64,000 nt of DNA from Staphylococcus carnosus (GCF_900458435.1 NZ_UHCT01000001.1:2480001-2544000); one strand, 5' to 3'. Positions 54,947-64,000 are shown, numbered from the stretch's first letter. Made by a program: numbers and translations. The notes: generated by a model not told the origin, from the sequence alone.

Positions 54947-55387
54947 TTATACATTATGTTGATTGCCCATTGAAATAGAAAGGCGATTCCACATATTAAT
55001 TTGATTGATAGTTAAAACTAAACCTGTATATTCTTCTTCAGAAAATTCTTCTCTTACACTTTCATATAATGCATCTGGCACACCAGCAGAAGCAATTAAT
55101 GTAATGGCCTCTGTCAGTTCTAAAGCAAGCTTATCTTTTTTCGAATAGATATTTGTATCTTCCCATGCGTTTAAAAGGAAAATTTCTTCTTCACTAACAC
55201 CCAGTTTTCTCGCATCACTTGTGTGCATCGCGAGACAATAAGCACAACCATTAATTTGTGAAGCACGAATTTTGATTAATTCACGTAAACGTCTATCTAC
55301 ATTTGCTTTCTTCAATTGTTTTTCCATTTGATACATTAATTCAATTTCTTCAGGTGCTACCTCATTATAAGCAATACGGTTATCCAT
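54947..55387 (-). CDS. AhpD-like carboxymuconolactone decarboxylase-family protein
   Basis: A 146-residue all-helical protein. QINGCAYCLAMHTSDARKLG gives the AhpD Cys-x-x-Cys...His active site, which has peroxidase activity in relatives. It is a single gene close to ahpCF, in line with a peroxide-stress role. The region 55388-55661 shows no convincing gene; a 70-codon ORF there has no Shine-Dalgarno. Confidence 0.85.
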   Translation of the reverse strand: MDNRIAYNEVAPEEIELMYQMEKQLKKANVDRRLRELIKIRASQINGCAYCLAMHTSDARKLGVSEEEIFLLNAWEDTNIYSKKDKLALELTEAITLIASAGVPDALYESVREEFSEEEYTGLVLTINQINMWNRLSISMGNQHNV

Positions 55388-55661
55388 TCAGAATACCTCC
55401 AATTTATGTTTTCCAGTTATTATTTACCCGCTGTATTTACTTTAAATACAAAACAAACTTTAAAACTTCTCGCATCCACTAAAGTTCGTGTTTTAAAAGA
55501 GGGGTTTTATCCACTTTTAAAGTTCGTAATTTATATTATTATGTCATCTAAAAATTTAAACATTAAATACTTTGCATATCGAAAAAGTGATTTGTTTGAA
55601 TTATTAAATTCTGACTAATACTATTATAGATAAGTAAAAAAAGTATAAGGGGTTGTTGATA

Positions 55662-56828
55662 ATGGGAAAATTAAGTTCTGAAGAAAAAGTTGAAATATTA
55701 GCAGACTTAGTAGGTATTGAATCTGTAAATGATAACGAATTGGATGTAGCAAACTACTTACATGACTTATTCCAAAAACATCATATAGATTCTAAAATCA
55801 TAAAACTTACTGATACACGCGCTAATTTGGTAGCTGAAATAGGAAGTGGCAGTCCAGTTCTAGCCGTTTCAGGGCATATGGACGTTGTATCTCCTGGAGA
55901 TTCTTCAAAATGGCAGACTCCGCCTTTCAAATTAACTGAAGATAGCGAAGGGCATTTACATGGGCGCGGTGCTTCAGATATGAAATCAGGTCTTGCTGCG
56001 TTTGTAATCAGTATGATCGAACTCCATGAACAAGGATTGCCTAAACACGGTACAGTTCGTTTATTAGCAACAGCTGGTGAAGAAATTGAAGGACACGGCG
56101 CAAAAGCTTTTTATAAAGACGGCTATATGAATGATGTAGATGCGCTTGTTATCGCAGAACCTTCTAAAGATAAAATTATATATGCACACAAAGGTTCCAT
56201 GGATATTCGTGTCACTTCAAATGGTAAATCTGTTCATAGCTCTATGCCGAGTCTAGGCTATAATGCAATTAATCCTCTCGTTGATTTTGTTAATCGTATT
56301 AATCAAGCTTATAATTCAATCACAGAAAGCAACGATTTATTAGGAGATTCAGTTGTCAGCGCAACAATCATCAATGGCGGTTCTCAAGTCAATTCAATTC
56401 CGGATTATGCAGAAGCTGAATTCAATGTGAGAACGATTCCTGAAGCAGACAACGATAGTTATCAAAAACTTTTTGAACAAATTGCTAAAAATGTAAAAGT
56501 GGATGCACCAGACAGCTATTTAAATATCGACACTTATATGTCTCGCCCTCCTGTCTTCACTAAAGGTGATAACCGCTTAGTTGATATTGCCCAATCATTA
56601 AGTAAAAAATACTTAGGCAAAGAAGTTCCGAAAAAAGCTTCACCTGGAGTAACCGATGCTTCTGACTTAGTAGTAGATAAAGGAGAAGATTTCCCGTTCA
56701 TCATGTTCGGACCTGGCGAAACAAGCCAAGCACATGTCATTGATGAATATGTAGATAAAAAAGATTATTTAAACTTTATAGATTTATTTGAAGACTTATT
56801 AGTAGAATACCTAGATGAAAATGAATAA
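55662..56828 (+). CDS. dapE: M20-family peptidase, succinyl-diaminopimelate desuccinylase-like
   Basis: A 388-residue metallopeptidase. SGHMDVVSPGD and GRGASDMKSGLAA supply the first zinc ligands, ATAGEEIEGHGA the catalytic glutamate pair, and FGPGETSQAHVIDEYV the last histidine. Staphylococcal genes of this type are annotated dapE/argE. Sequence cannot distinguish desuccinylase from other amidohydrolase specificity. The start is ATG at 55662 after AAGGGG. Confidence 0.82.
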   Translation: MGKLSSEEKVEILADLVGIESVNDNELDVANYLHDLFQKHHIDSKIIKLTDTRANLVAEIGSGSPVLAVSGHMDVVSPGDSSKWQTPPFKLTEDSEGHLHGRGASDMKSGLAAFVISMIELHEQGLPKHGTVRLLATAGEEIEGHGAKAFYKDGYMNDVDALVIAEPSKDKIIYAHKGSMDIRVTSNGKSVHSSMPSLGYNAINPLVDFVNRINQAYNSITESNDLLGDSVVSATIINGGSQVNSIPDYAEAEFNVRTIPEADNDSYQKLFEQIAKNVKVDAPDSYLNIDTYMSRPPVFTKGDNRLVDIAQSLSKKYLGKEVPKKASPGVTDASDLVVDKGEDFPFIMFGPGETSQAHVIDEYVDKKDYLNFIDLFEDLLVEYLDENE

Positions 56829-56835
56829 CATTACA

Positions 56836-56873
56836 AAAGGCAGGCTTACCTTTAGCTGGTAAACCTGCCTTTC
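56836..56873. terminator. Bidirectional intrinsic terminator
   Basis: AAAGGCAGGCTTACC and GGTAAACCTGCCTTT with a 7-base loop, between convergent genes. Confidence 0.9.
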
Positions 56874-56875
56874 CT

Positions 56876-57469
56876 TTAATAGATGTCATGTTCTGTATTC
56901 ACTAATATTGGTGTAGTATTTGCAATTTTTTTATTGAACAGTTCTTCTTCTGTTATGACACCTGAATAATATAAGCAACAACGAATCCAAATGATATGTG
57001 CAACAATAACAACTACACTGTCTTTTTTATCAAATATTTCTTTAAAAAATTGATCTACCCTAGCTAACACATCATTATAATTGTCGCCTCCAGGCGCACG
57101 TTGTGTAAAGCTATGCCGAAAATCAGACATGAGCGGATTCTCAAAATAAGGTCGATACTCAGGGTTTTGTATTAACTCTTTTTGTGAATGTCCCTCAAAT
57201 TTTCCTAGTGAACGTTCTCTTAACAATGCTGTAATAGTAACAGGAATAGTGTTATCAAAACCATTTTCATAGGTCTGTACAGTCCTCTTTAAATCTGAAA
57301 CATAAATATGGTCAATAGGAATATCTGAAAAGTATTCTTTCAATTTTTTTGCTGACTTGATACCTGTTTCAGTCAAAGCAACATTTAGTTGACCGCAAAA
57401 GTAATCTTGCCCGTGTTTATTATCATAATTTGCTGTCGATTCTCCGTGTCGAATTAAATAAATCTCCAA
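56876..57469 (-). CDS. Histidine phosphatase/phosphoglycerate-mutase-like protein
   Basis: A 197-residue protein. LIRHGESTAN carries the phospho-accepting histidine and ERSLGKFEGHSQKE is the family's second motif; VVIVAHIIWIR near the C-terminus has the second histidine. This is the GpmB/CobC-like branch of the RHG superfamily; the substrate is unknown. It is a single gene. Confidence 0.85.
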   Translation of the reverse strand: MEIYLIRHGESTANYDNKHGQDYFCGQLNVALTETGIKSAKKLKEYFSDIPIDHIYVSDLKRTVQTYENGFDNTIPVTITALLRERSLGKFEGHSQKELIQNPEYRPYFENPLMSDFRHSFTQRAPGGDNYNDVLARVDQFFKEIFDKKDSVVVIVAHIIWIRCCLYYSGVITEEELFNKKIANTTPILVNTEHDIY

Positions 57470-57657
57470 GTTGTCTCACTCCAATTATTACTTACTTTCA
57501 TGGCCAGTTACTTTACTGATATCTTTTTAAAGATAATAAAGTTATAGACACCACTAAATATTTTATTCAACAGTATGATAACACGGTTTTAATCAATATA
57601 TTTATCTTTTTGTCCTTTTGTTATGTAATTTTAATATTCGTTAATTTTATAGAAAAA

Positions 57658-57692
57658 ATTAAAAAGCCGAGCGTCATTGCGCTCAGCCTTAT
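57658..57692 (-). terminator. Intrinsic terminator after the acidic hypothetical gene
   Basis: AAGGCTGAGCG and CGCTCGGCTT around CAATGA are followed by TTTAATTTTTT on the minus strand. Confidence 0.85.
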
Positions 57693-57700
57693 AAAACAAA

Positions 57701-58294
57701 TTATAATAAATCCAACTTATTATTTTTCATCAAGATAAGTAAAAATTCACGTTCTACTTCAAGTAGATGTACATAGTCGTCCGACATAACCTCTTTACTC
57801 AATTCAATATTTTTCTCAGAAATAAAGTCGATTAATTTTTCGTTTTCTTCGTTATTGCCATATTCATCTTTTGCTTTTGACAACAATGAATCTTCACAAA
57901 CTAAAATAAATGCACGCCCATATGTCATATCTACTTTGCCGCGTTGATAATAAGATTCCAAGAATTTTTTAGCTTCATCAAAGCTATCAGTATGTTCGAA
58001 AATACCGAATACCTGATCCGTTACTTTTTCAGAGATATTAGACAATCTTTCTTTTTCAGGAATATTATCAGGTTTCACTCTATCTTTTACGAGTTCTTTT
58101 TGTTTTTTAATTTCTTCTTCAATGAGTTCCAATTCCTTGGCACGCTCTTCTTTATTCCATTTATCACGATTGTCTTTATATTCTTGAAGTAAATCTTTAG
58201 CTTTGTGTAAATCGAAATGACTTTCGTCATGTTCACTTTGATCTAAATGGTCGTAATAATTTTGGTCATTTTTTTTAATATCTTCTTTGCTCAT
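57701..58294 (-). CDS. Acidic helical protein of unknown function
   Basis: A 197-residue protein rich in Glu, Asp and Lys. The N-terminal half is predicted coiled coil (LLQEYKDNRDKWNKEERAK, then ELIEEEIKKQKELV) and the C-terminal half helical (FLESYYQRGKVDMTYGRAF). It has no signal peptide or membrane segment, so it is probably cytoplasmic. I do not recognise a family. The Shine-Dalgarno is AAAGGAG. Confidence 0.7.
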   Translation of the reverse strand: MSKEDIKKNDQNYYDHLDQSEHDESHFDLHKAKDLLQEYKDNRDKWNKEERAKELELIEEEIKKQKELVKDRVKPDNIPEKERLSNISEKVTDQVFGIFEHTDSFDEAKKFLESYYQRGKVDMTYGRAFILVCEDSLLSKAKDEYGNNEENEKLIDFISEKNIELSKEVMSDDYVHLLEVEREFLLILMKNNKLDLL

Positions 58295-58577
58295 AATTTG
58301 AAACTCCTTTATATATCGAGTTTATTCAGTTGTCCAATGTATATGGATACATCTCAGAAAATGTATACCCTTAGAAAAACGCTATAAACGCGGACTGCAA
58401 TATAATTGATAACCATCATCTAAATTAGACTGCTCAACACTTAAGTTCCCAAACTGTTTTTATAGCTGTTTTTATCAACACTTTGGAACATTAAACAATA
58501 AGTTAAGGAATTCTAACCAAATATTCCTATTATTCCTTTACGATAGAAGTAAGTTAAAACGAAGGAGGTTACTTATC

Positions 58578-58655
58578 ATGATGGTAGCAGATATTATCGG
58601 CGGTATTATCAAGTTAATCGTGAGCTTAGTAGACACTTTCAAACCTAAAAACTAA
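58578..58655 (+). CDS. Phenol-soluble-modulin-like peptide
   Basis: A 25-residue peptide, MMVADIIGGIIKLIVSLVDT followed by FKPKN, too short for standard ORF calling. It has a GAAGGAGG Shine-Dalgarno 9 bases upstream and a strong terminator at 58679-58708. Length, isoleucine/valine-rich amphipathic helix, few charged residues and the lysine-rich C-terminus match the alpha-type PSM/delta-hemolysin group of staphylococci. PSMs are exported without a signal peptide by the Pmt transporter and act on membranes. Upstream sequence (58490-58515) contains AAGTTAAGG-type stretches reminiscent of AgrA sites but is not clear. The rest of 58295-58577 holds no gene. Confidence 0.7.
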   Translation: MMVADIIGGIIKLIVSLVDTFKPKN

Positions 58656-58678
58656 TAAATACTTAAATATGATTGTAA

Positions 58679-58710
58679 ATACGCTCTCGCTATAGAGCAT
58701 ATTTTTTTGA
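58679..58710 (+). terminator. Intrinsic terminator of the PSM-like gene
   Basis: ATACGCTCT and AGAGCATAT around CGCTAT, followed by T6-T7. Confidence 0.85.
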
Positions 58711-58754
58711 CTTGAAAATTAAAAGCAGCTGTTATGCACAACCGCTTCATCGTT

Positions 58755-59144
<390 letters not shown>

Positions 59145-59205
59145 CTAACTAAAAAGATATTTATCAAATATGCAGCTTAAGACTTTGATAATAAATTACC
59201 ACTAA

Positions 59206-59220
59206 TGATAATTATTCTCA
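59206..59220 (-). promoter_or_regulatory. Fur box upstream of the heme oxygenase
   Basis: TGATAATTATTCTCA matches the 7-1-7 Fur consensus TGATAATNATTATCA with one mismatch. It lies about 130 bases upstream of the ATG, consistent with iron-controlled expression. Confidence 0.65.
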
Positions 59221-59332
59221 ATTGTATTTTTAATTATTAACTATTTTTAAGAATTACATTTGAATATAAATTTCAAGTTTTGAGAATACTTGTCTAGAAG
59301 ATACTTCTATACTTTAATTTTTAGGCAAAATA

Positions 59333-59362
59333 AAAACACCCACTTACAAAGTGAGTGCTTCC
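59333..59362 (-). terminator. Intrinsic terminator of the 72-residue gene
   Basis: On the minus strand, GCACTCACTT and AAGTGGGTGT around TGT are followed by TTTTATTTT. Confidence 0.85.
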
Positions 59363-59364
59363 AA

Positions 59365-59583
59365 TTACTTCCCGTGTTCATTAACGAACTTCTTACCTTC
59401 ATCAGTAACTTTCCAAGAATCTATTTCTCCGTCTATATAATCAATATCAACATATCCTTCATGACTTAATGTAATGATGTCATCTTTCAATTCTTCAAGT
59501 TGTTTCTGTGATGTTGTTTCACCGTCATCTTCCGTAGGTCGTAAAAACATTTTCAACAACTCATATCTTCTTTCATCATTCAT
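59365..59583 (-). CDS. Small protein, possible winged-helix-like
   Basis: A 72-residue acidic protein beginning MNDERRYELLKMFLR and ending VTDEGKKFVNEHGK. The phrase DSWKVTDEGKKFV resembles the end of a winged helix (wing then helix), but the DNA-binding part is not clear. It has Shine-Dalgarno GAGGAGAT and its own terminator, so it is probably real. No function is assigned. The gap 59584-59833 upstream holds no other gene. Confidence 0.65.
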   Translation of the reverse strand: MNDERRYELLKMFLRPTEDDGETTSQKQLEELKDDIITLSHEGYVDIDYIDGEIDSWKVTDEGKKFVNEHGK

Positions 59584-59832
59584 TCTTCTTCATCTCCTCG
59601 ATAAATGATATCTAAAGTTACATTTTAATCGATCCAATACTAAGATAGTTGAGAGTCAGTTATCCTATTAATAGTAGATTTACCATTATGTAAAGTTGGT
59701 CAAACATGAAAGGGTCTGTATATTTTTAATTTGCAATATAAAGCAATTAAGAAGTTCATATTTTCATATAGAAAAGCACAGACATTTTAAGTTATCATTT
59801 TTCTAGCTTTTTAAATATTTTAGACATAAAGA

Positions 59833-59861
59833 AACCCCGTAGAGCCTATGCCTACGGGGAT
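59833..59861 (-). terminator. Intrinsic terminator of rpsF-ssb-rpsR
   Basis: CCCCGTAG and CTACGGGG around a 9-base loop, followed by TTTCTTT on the minus strand. Confidence 0.9.
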
Positions 59862-59878
59862 TATCTATAAGTTCTATC

Positions 59879-60121
59879 TTAGTTTTCTTCTTTAACATAT
59901 GGTAATAAAGCCATATGACGAGCACGTTTGATAGCTGTAGTCAACATACGCTGATATTTAGCTGAAGTGCCAGTTACACGACGTGGTAAAATTTTACCGC
60001 GTTCTGAGATAAAACGTTTTAATAAGTCTGTATCTTTATAGTCGATGTGTGTAATACCGTTTGCTGTGAAATAGCAAACTTTTTTACGACGACGTCCGCC
60101 TCTTCTTGGTCCACCTGCCAT
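59879..60121 (-). CDS. rpsR: 30S ribosomal protein S18
   Basis: An 80-residue protein. [20 protein letters not shown] is the S18 signature and [20 protein letters not shown] follows. It pairs with S6 in the 30S platform. It is last of rpsF-ssb-rpsR, with Shine-Dalgarno AAGGAGG. Confidence 0.97.
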   Translation of the reverse strand: MAGGPRRGGRRRKKVCYFTANGITHIDYKDTDLLKRFISERGKILPRRVTGTSAKYQRMLTTAIKRARHMALLPYVKEEN

Positions 60122-60177
60122 GGTTAACTGCCTCCTTTAATTGAGTTTTTCAAATTTCTACGTTCATTACACGTTTA

Positions 60178-60699
60178 TTAGAATGGTAAATCATCATCAC
60201 TGATATCAATCGGTCCGTTTGCATTTGCAAATGGATTATCAGATTGTCCAGATTTTGATGAATTTTGGTTTTGATAAGATGACGTATTTTGACCTTGTTG
60301 TTGTCCACCGTAACTTTGACCGTAATCTTGGAATTGATTGCCTCCTCCAGATTGTTGGCCGCCATGACGTTGGTTTTGTGATTTAGGTTCAAGGAATTGG
60401 ACACTGTCACACACAACTTCTGTCACAAAAATACGACGTCCTTCTTGGTTTTCGTAACTGCGTGATTGCAAGCGACCGTCAACGCCAGCAAGACTACCTT
60501 TAAACAAATAATTGTTTACATTCTCTGCTTGTTTTCTAAAAACAACACAGTTAATGAAGTCTGCTTCACGTTCCCCTTGCGCATTCGTAAACGTACGATT
60601 AACCGCTAGGGTAAAAGTCGCTACACTTACGCCTGAGGGTGTCGTTCTGTATTCAGGATCTCGAGTTAAACGTCCTACCAATACAACTCTGTTAAGCAT
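60178..60699 (-). CDS. ssb: Single-stranded DNA-binding protein
   Basis: A 173-residue protein. The OB fold is at residues 1-105 ([37 protein letters not shown]). A Gln/Gly/Ser-rich linker follows, and the acidic tail ends DISDDDLPF, which docks partner proteins. It lies between rpsF and rpsR as in other Firmicutes. Confidence 0.97.
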   Translation of the reverse strand: MLNRVVLVGRLTRDPEYRTTPSGVSVATFTLAVNRTFTNAQGEREADFINCVVFRKQAENVNNYLFKGSLAGVDGRLQSRSYENQEGRRIFVTEVVCDSVQFLEPKSQNQRHGGQQSGGGNQFQDYGQSYGGQQQGQNTSSYQNQNSSKSGQSDNPFANANGPIDISDDDLPF

Positions 60700-60720
60700 T
60701 TAAACGCCCCCATTCTGTTT

Positions 60721-61017
60721 TTACTTGTCTTCATCTTCGCGGATTACAATGTAACGAATGATATCGTCATTGATTTTAGCTAAACGTTGGAATTCGTCTG
60801 TAGCTTCACTGTTTTCAGTGTTGATACGTACAATGTAGTAGTAACCTTCTTTGAAATCTTCAATTTCGTAAGCAAGGCGACGTTTGCCCCAATCTTTCTC
60901 TTCGATGATTTCAGCACCGTCGTTTGTTAAAATACCGTTGAAACGTTCAACTAATGCTTTTCTCGCTTCGTCTTCAATGTTCGGACGAACAACGTACATA
61001 ATTTCATATGTTCTCAT
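60721..61017 (-). CDS. rpsF: 30S ribosomal protein S6
   Basis: A 98-residue protein. [20 protein letters not shown] is the S6 start and [20 protein letters not shown] the core. It is first gene of the operon; the leader contains a CCGCATAGACC...AAGGAGG stretch that could be the S6:S18 autoregulatory site. Confidence 0.97.
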   Translation of the reverse strand: MRTYEIMYVVRPNIEDEARKALVERFNGILTNDGAEIIEEKDWGKRRLAYEIEDFKEGYYYIVRINTENSEATDEFQRLAKINDDIIRYIVIREDEDK

Positions 61018-61131
61018 TTTATATTTGCACCTCCTTGTGGTCTATGCGGCTTACTATCAGATGTAGCAAGCAAGGAATAATTTTCATTACTCACAGTCAA
61101 GAATTATAGCACACGCAATTACTTTTTACAA
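61018..61131 (-). promoter_or_regulatory. rpsF promoter and possible S6:S18 leader
   Basis: On the minus strand, TTGTAA (61131-61126), a 17-base spacer and TATAAT (61108-61103) with an upstream TGTG form the promoter. The leader (61018-61095) includes CCGCATAGACCACAAGGAGG, which places a conserved CCG beside the Shine-Dalgarno as in S6:S18-bound leaders. The leader class is tentative; the promoter is clear. Confidence 0.6.
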
Positions 61132-61157
61132 TCATTTTCATAACACTTTTCATTTTA

Positions 61158-62192
61158 TTAGTTGATTTCACAAGCATAACCATCTTTATCTCGATCCATT
61201 TTTGCTTGGTAAGCTGGATGCCCTTGCGGAACTCCTCCCGGGTGCACTTGTCTTAAAGCAGTACAATTCGGATAACTTTCACTTGCCGTACCGCTCGTGC
61301 TTTGGCTTGTTCCTCCTGAAGAAGGAACACTCCCCTCAGACTGACCTTGCGTTTGTTGCGGTGTTTGTGTTTCTTTAGGGGTACTTGATTGAGTTTCCGT
61401 ATCAGCAGGTACTTCACCACTCCAAATATTCAAGTGTTCTTCTTGAGCTAAACGCTGACTTTCTTTTAACTGATCCAAATACGTAATGTTTGGTGGATAA
61501 ATATATGCTACTTTAGCCAATCCTTGACGAACAAGTGCATCATTAACCATCTTGCCATCTGCATAAACATACGCTAAATAACGTCCATATTTATCAGTCT
61601 TTCCACCCTTATCAAATTCAACTTCGATTTTCGAAGCATTTTCCAACATGTTTTTCGTATAAGCTGAAGCTTCTTTACCATATGGTTGAACACCTTTTGT
61701 AGGGTGTTTTGTTTCAGGTGTATCAATTAGCAATAAACGGAAAACAGCTTCTTTTCCATCATACATTAACCGTACTGTATCTCCATCAACTGCTCTCGCG
61801 TATGTTGCTTCTTCTTTCACTAAACCATTAGCTTCTTTTTCAGTTTCTGATTTAGTTTCTGGTTTTTCCTTGTCTTTCTTATTCGATGTATCTTCAGTTT
61901 CAGATTTTTTTGTTGGAGCAGCTTTAAATTCTTTTTCTTTATTATTCTCAGCATCTGAATCTTTTTCAGGTGCTTTCTTTGCCTTCTCTTTAGTTTGGTG
62001 TGCTGTTTTTTGTTCATGCTTTGAAGATTCATCATCTTCACCGCCCAAACCAGTTAGGAGAATGCCTAGAAAAAGGCTCGCAACTAAAGTAATCGCCGCA
62101 GATTTTTTCGGTTTTCCTTTAATTGCTAAATAAATTAGACGAATTAAAAATATAAAAAATACTATAAAACATATACCGCCTAGAAATTGCAT
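61158..62192 (-). CDS. Membrane-anchored thermonuclease with excalibur domain
   Basis: A 344-residue protein. Two N-terminal hydrophobic segments anchor it; a Lys/Glu-rich linker follows (about 55-125). The staphylococcal-nuclease fold starts at [18 protein letters not shown] and contains [14 protein letters not shown] and [10 protein letters not shown], with the calcium-binding aspartates and arginines. The C-terminal excalibur motif is [10 protein letters not shown]. It probably cleaves nucleic acid at the cell surface. It is longer than secreted Nuc and does not match its N-terminus. Confidence 0.9.
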   Translation of the reverse strand: MQFLGGICFIVFFIFLIRLIYLAIKGKPKKSAAITLVASLFLGILLTGLGGEDDESSKHEQKTAHQTKEKAKKAPEKDSDAENNKEKEFKAAPTKKSETEDTSNKKDKEKPETKSETEKEANGLVKEEATYARAVDGDTVRLMYDGKEAVFRLLLIDTPETKHPTKGVQPYGKEASAYTKNMLENASKIEVEFDKGGKTDKYGRYLAYVYADGKMVNDALVRQGLAKVAYIYPPNITYLDQLKESQRLAQEEHLNIWSGEVPADTETQSSTPKETQTPQQTQGQSEGSVPSSGGTSQSTSGTASESYPNCTALRQVHPGGVPQGHPAYQAKMDRDKDGYACEIN

Positions 62193-62349
62193 TATGTATT
62201 ACACCTCTGTCATTTGTTTATTTATATCTATATTATACTATAATTTTAATAAATTTAACGGCGTTTTTTAGTTCACCTGACATAGATAGTTTAAATTCAC
62301 AACTCTGCTTCCTATTAAGTTAAAATATGTATACAAAGAGGTGTTTATT

Positions 62350-62607
62350 ATGACTGAAAATCGAGCATATATTTTTAAAAGCGGACAAGATCATGCTGTT
62401 ACTTTATCCGAATCAGTAATAAAATCTTTAAATTTAAAACCCGGTGATGTATTAGTACAAGAAATTGTTGATGGCCAAATCATCCTAAAAAAGGAAAACC
62501 ATCAAAGTTTTTCGGAAGAATGGAATCAATTCTTTGAACAAGGCGGCAATTATGATGATTACGAAACACACCAATGGGGCGAAGCATCGGAGCGTGAAAA
62601 ATGGTAG
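62350..62607 (+). CDS. MazE/PemI-type antitoxin (AbrB-like)
   Basis: An 85-residue protein with an N-terminal SpoVT/AbrB beta-fold (AVTLSESVIKSLNLKPGDVL) and an acidic C-terminal tail (NYDDYETHQWGEASEREKW) expected to wrap the toxin. The Shine-Dalgarno AGAGGTG selects the ATG at 62350. It overlaps the toxin gene by 7 bases, the standard antitoxin-first arrangement. Confidence 0.85.
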   Translation: MTENRAYIFKSGQDHAVTLSESVIKSLNLKPGDVLVQEIVDGQIILKKENHQSFSEEWNQFFEQGGNYDDYETHQWGEASEREKW

Positions 62608-62951
62608 AGCAATACAAAATTATTGATGTGAATTTAGATCCGATACTTGGTCGTGAAAAAGGAAAATATCGACCATGTGTTGTTTTAAGCCGTACGAGTT
62701 TCAATGATAAAACAAGTTTAGTATGGGTTTCTCCCATCACAAGCCGACCGGTTAAATATCCTACTGATGTTGCACTGAAAACAATGGAACATCATATCAA
62801 AGGCACAATAGATGTAGGGCAAATCAGAACTTTAGATTTGAGTACACGTCATTATCGTGTGGTAGATAGTGTTTCGCATGAAGTAATGCATAAAATTGAT
62901 GATATCATCACAAATATATTGAAAATCGAATCTCCTCAAAGACACTTGTAA
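62601..62951 (+). CDS. PemK/MazF-family mRNA interferase toxin
   Basis: A 116-residue protein of the MazF/PemK fold. YKIIDVNLDPILGREKGKYR is the N-terminal strand-loop, with RPCVVLSR and VWVSPITSRP following; GTIDVGQIRTLDLSTR carries catalytic positions. It would cleave mRNA at a short motif when free of antitoxin. It differs from the chromosomal MazF near sigB and most resembles PemK relatives. The target sequence is unknown. Confidence 0.87.
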   Translation: MVEQYKIIDVNLDPILGREKGKYRPCVVLSRTSFNDKTSLVWVSPITSRPVKYPTDVALKTMEHHIKGTIDVGQIRTLDLSTRHYRVVDSVSHEVMHKIDDIITNILKIESPQRHL

Positions 62952-63028
62952 CAACAAGCTGGTTCCATATAGTTTCATTTCAGTAAGATGATTATTTCCA
63001 TTATTTAACAAAGGAAAAGAGGGTATAT

Positions 63029-63041
63029 GTACACTGTGTAC
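63029..63041. promoter_or_regulatory. Perfect palindrome upstream of the carbamoyltransferase gene
   Basis: GTACACTGTGTAC is a 6-1-6 perfect palindrome between the toxin gene and the OTC promoter region. It may be an operator; no regulator is assigned. Confidence 0.3.
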
Positions 63042-63136
63042 TTTAAAACTAAATATTAAAAATATATATTCTTCGTTAAATTGTTGCAGAAGTGTGAAAG
63101 TTTTGTAGACGAACATGTTTTAAATTGGTTTTTAAA

Positions 63137-63152
63137 TTGTAAGCGCTTATAA
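63137..63152 (+). promoter_or_regulatory. cre site upstream of the carbamoyltransferase gene
   Basis: TTGTAAGCGCTTATAA matches the CcpA catabolite-repression consensus WTGNAANCGNWNNCAW closely. It lies 40 bases before the ATG. Carbon control fits a catabolic arginine deiminase pathway. Confidence 0.75.
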
Positions 63153-63191
63153 TAAAGGTGAAATCAATCACAAAGAGGAGTTGTATGTATA

Positions 63192-64000
63192 ATGCAAAAC
63201 TTAAGAAACAGAAATTTCCTAACATTATTAGATTTTTCACAGAAAGAAGTTGAATTTTTACTCAACCTTTCAGAAGACTTGAAAAGAGCGAAATACGCAG
63301 GTATTGAGCAGCCGACGATGAAAGGAAAAAACATTGCCTTAATTTTTGAAAAAGACTCAACTCGTACTCGTTGCGCATTTGAAGTTGCCGCTTACGACCA
63401 AGGTGCTCACGTTACTTACCTTGGACCTACAGGCAGCCAAATGGGCAAAAAAGAAACAGCAGCAGATACAGCACGCGTTTTAGGCGGCATGTATGACGGT
63501 ATCGAATACCGCGGATTCTCTCAACGTACTGTTGAAACATTGGCGAAAGAATCAGGCGTTCCAGTATGGAACGGTTTAACAGATGAAGATCACCCTACGC
63601 AAGTATTGGCTGACTTCTTGACTGCTAAAGAAACATTGAAAAAACCTTATCACGAAATCAACTTCACATATGTTGGAGACGGACGCAACAACGTTGCGAA
63701 CGCATTAATGGCAGGTGCTGCAATTATGGGTATGCGTTTCCACCTTGTATGTCCGAAAGAATTGAATCCGACAGACGAATTATTGAGCCGTTGTAGAGAA
63801 TTGGCTGAAGAAAACGGCGGCGAAATCTTAGTGACAGATGATATCGATAAAGGTGTGAAAGGTTCAGACGTACTTTACACAGACGTTTGGGTATCTATGG
63901 GCGAACCTGACGATGTCTGGAAAGAACGTATCGAATTATTGAAACCTTACCAAGTTAACCAAGAAATGATCGAAAAAACAGGCAATCCACGTGTCATCTT
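63192..64000 (+). CDS. arcB: Ornithine carbamoyltransferase, 5' part (window end)
   Basis: The first 269 codons of a carbamoyltransferase. [15 protein letters not shown] contains the STRTR carbamoyl-phosphate motif, [17 protein letters not shown] and [15 protein letters not shown] are the second and third conserved segments, and [15 protein letters not shown] binds ornithine. The catabolic type (arcB) is favoured by the cre site; argF remains possible because the flanking genes lie outside the window. The ATG at 63192 follows AGAGGAG by 11 bases. Confidence 0.92.
   Translation, partial: MQNLRNRNFLTLLDFSQKEVEFLLNLSEDLKRAKYAGIEQPTMKGKNIALIFEKDSTRTRCAFEVAAYDQGAHVTYLGPTGSQMGKKETAADTARVLGGMYDGIEYRGFSQRTVETLAKESGVPVWNGLTDEDHPTQVLADFLTAKETLKKPYHEINFTYVGDGRNNVANALMAGAAIMGMRFHLVCPKELNPTDELLSRCRELAEENGGEILVTDDIDKGVKGSDVLYTDVWVSMGEPDDVWKERIELLKPYQVNQEMIEKTGNPRVI

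Noticed and set aside
55406..55618. 70-codon ORF upstream of the M20 peptidase gene
   Set aside because: No Shine-Dalgarno, no recognisable domain and AT-rich intergenic composition.
63029..63041. GTACACTGTGTAC and a similar GTACAGTGTGTAC at 26778-26790 as a shared regulatory site
   Set aside because: The two differ in symmetry (6-1-6 against 5-3-5) and in context (one is downstream of sumT), so a common regulator is not supported.

Overview
The window is a Staphylococcus chromosome segment. Support comes from the low GC, the strong Shine-Dalgarno sites and the staphylococcal gene blocks xpt-pbuX-guaB-guaA, tcyP/nfrA/ahpC-ahpF, rpsF-ssb-rpsR, mccA-mccB and PadR/DUF1700/DUF4097. A carnitine-to-betaine operon, a complete sulfate-assimilation pathway and an IcaR-like repressor without an adjacent ica operon suggest a coagulase-negative, possibly meat- or food-associated species (S. 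carnosus-like). The species is inferred, not proven.

Layout. 1-3.1 kb: TetR regulator and a three-gene carnitine degradation operon. 3.1-10.1 kb: LysE-type exporter, reverse transsulfuration genes mccA-mccB, an NSS-family transporter, an IcaR-like regulator, an esterase and a membrane methyltransferase-like protein. 10.1-10.5 kb: a candidate ~350-nt small RNA on the minus strand. 10.7-14.4 kb: a DJ-1/PfpI protein, then a hairpin-rich leader with a small ORF and an operon of unknown function (HTH regulator, lipoprotein, zinc-ribbon/DUF805 membrane protein, second lipoprotein). 14.7-19.4 kb: FAD monooxygenase, the MhqD/MhqE quinone-stress pair, and a PadR-DUF1700-DUF4097 operon whose last gene is frameshifted. 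19.6-22.3 kb: a MetE-like gene under a T-box, and a SAM riboswitch controlling a 55-residue protein. 22.4-32.1 kb: thioesterase, butA, and sulfate assimilation (cysC, sat, a TauE-type permease, sumT, cysI, cysJ, cysH). 32.3-39 kb: an ABC-F protein, a glycosyltransferase, a frameshifted secreted protein, and NUDIX, DUF4334 and VOC proteins. 39.1-44.5 kb: the guanine operon under a guanine riboswitch with an unusually long gap between aptamer and terminator. 44.7-55.4 kb: sigma-B stress protein, a broken acetyltransferase gene, a RacA-like protein, cystine uptake (tcyP), nfrA and ahpCF. 55.6-64 kb: M20 peptidase, a phosphatase-like protein, a phenol-soluble-modulin-like peptide, an IsdG/IsdI heme oxygenase, rpsF-ssb-rpsR, a secreted or anchored nuclease, a PemIK/MazEF-type toxin-antitoxin pair, and the start of an ornithine carbamoyltransferase gene.

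Much of the window serves sulfur, methionine and redox metabolism: sulfate to sulfide, homocysteine to cysteine, cystine uptake, methionine synthesis, peroxide and quinone defence. It carries at least three riboswitch-class leaders (T-box, SAM-I, guanine). Three genes are disrupted by single-base changes, two of them in short homopolymers.
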